A DNA stretch of 64,000 bases, taken from NCBI GenBank assembly GCA_944320415.1, contig CALUHJ010000007.1:1-64000 (forward strand), given 5' to 3'. Source of the DNA: an uncultured Bacteroidales bacterium (GTDB lineage Bacteria; Bacteroidota; Bacteroidia; Bacteroidales; P3). Shown here one piece after another: positions 63,521 through 64,000 of this stretch (position 1 is its first letter; the number at the start of each line of letters is the position of its first letter). A program made the translations under genes and the position numbers. Below the pieces are notes generated by a model that was not told the DNA's origin, searched no databases, and saw nothing but the letters and a program-made list of their open reading frames with translations.

Positions 63521-64000
63521 ATTTTTCCAGAACTTGAAAACAGAATTTCAAGTCTCTCTCGGGGTTCTCCCATACGGGCGAGCGTCTTGTCATACGCCAT
63601 TGTCCGCGGTCGAATTCAGGGAAAAAGGTATCTGCCTCAAAGTCCTTGTACAGCATTGTGATGTATAGTTTGTCCGCATGCGGCAAAAATTGCCCGTAAA
63701 GGCTTGCCCCGCCTATGCAGAATACTTCCTCATCGCTGTTTTTCAGTGTTTTAATAAGTTCTTCCGTATTGTTGCATATCTCAGCTCCTTCGGCCTCATA
63801 GTCCTTTTGGGATGTTACGACTATGTTCCTGCGGAATTTCAAGGGCTTTACGGGAAGGCTTTCCCATGTCTTCCTTCCCATCACGACCGTTTTCCCCTTG
63901 GTTATCTTCTTGAAGTATTTCAGGTCTTCGGCAAGATGACACAACAGAGCGTTGTCTTTGCCTATCGCCCCGTTCCGGGCCATTGCAACTATGATGCTTA
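63519..64000 (-). CDS. folA: Dihydrofolate reductase (5' end beyond the window)
   Basis: Reduces dihydrofolate to tetrahydrofolate with NADPH. The visible part reads SIIVAMARNGAIGKDNALLC, with the frame still open to the window edge, then HLAEDLKYFKK, VVMGRKTWESLP, RRNIVVTSQ and VFCIGGASLYGQFLPHADKLY. These are the family landmarks. The start most likely lies just outside the window, because the ATG at 63981-63983 would cut off the first beta strand (SIIVAM). It follows no visible gene. Confidence 0.9.
   Translation of the reverse strand, partial: SIIVAMARNGAIGKDNALLCHLAEDLKYFKKITKGKTVVMGRKTWESLPVKPLKFRRNIVVTSQKDYEAEGAEICNNTEELIKTLKNSDEEVFCIGGASLYGQFLPHADKLYITMLYKDFEADTFFPEFDRGQWRMTRRSPVWENPERDLKFCFQVLEK

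Overview
The window looks like a chromosomal segment of a member of the Bacteroidota, most likely order Bacteroidales. The evidence is a BspA-type leucine-rich-repeat protein, a TonB-receptor-like outer-membrane protein with a carboxypeptidase-regulatory N-terminus, the Bacteroidota form of RpoZ beside BamD, CoaBC and a DUF4835-type protein, tsaD divergent from a large TamB homologue, and many intergenic matches to the Bacteroidota sigma-factor promoter (TTTG, 19-21 bases, TAnnTTTG). No rRNA, tRNA, CRISPR array, transposase or intact prophage was found. The genus cannot be resolved from what is visible.

Layout. 0-3 kb: two tandem BspA-like surface proteins on the minus strand, the first cut by the window edge. 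3.2-10.4 kb: housekeeping genes (dapA, fba, a LysE-type exporter, ribBA, a coiled-coil protein, zapA, rny) with a strong 6S RNA candidate between zapA and rny. 10.4-18.3 kb: an accessory block holding a TonB-receptor-like barrel protein, several small secreted or lipoprotein genes, two broken reading frames, a short relic that reads like an RHS core, a 60-bp duplicated promoter, and a 402-bp direct repeat that leaves a truncated copy of a Gate-domain membrane protein. 18.3-33.6 kb: xerD, mtgA, then bamD-rpoZ-coaBC-DUF4835-aminotransferase, pyrG, aroK-tsaD, tamB and queE. 33.6-44 kb: aroQ, a thioredoxin-like protein, a beta-CASP hydrolase, a lipoprotein-GH25 lysozyme-dehydrogenase run, xseAB, ftcD, an alpha/beta hydrolase, panC and a small membrane protein. 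44-64 kb: trkA with two different trkH genes, a TPM protein with lemA, parC, an unknown secreted protein, trmH, tex, a barrel protein, coaD, a flavin reductase, gcvP, a nitroreductase, fabD and an edge-truncated folA.

Most genes serve core metabolism (lysine, riboflavin, pantothenate/CoA, shikimate, pyrimidine, folate/one-carbon and fatty-acid pathways) and envelope assembly (BamD, TamB, MtgA, GH25). The unusual content is intergenic. Eight copies of an A-rich composite repeat, built from a hairpin-like left module and 21-nt units, sit only between genes. Together with the RHS relic and decayed small genes at 13-14.6 kb and the circle-integration-like duplication at 15.7-17.8 kb, it is the part most worth following up.

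Start codons were often chosen by placing the promoter -7 box: several upstream TTG codons lie inside or upstream of that box and cannot be real starts. All family names rest on reading motifs by eye, not on database searches.
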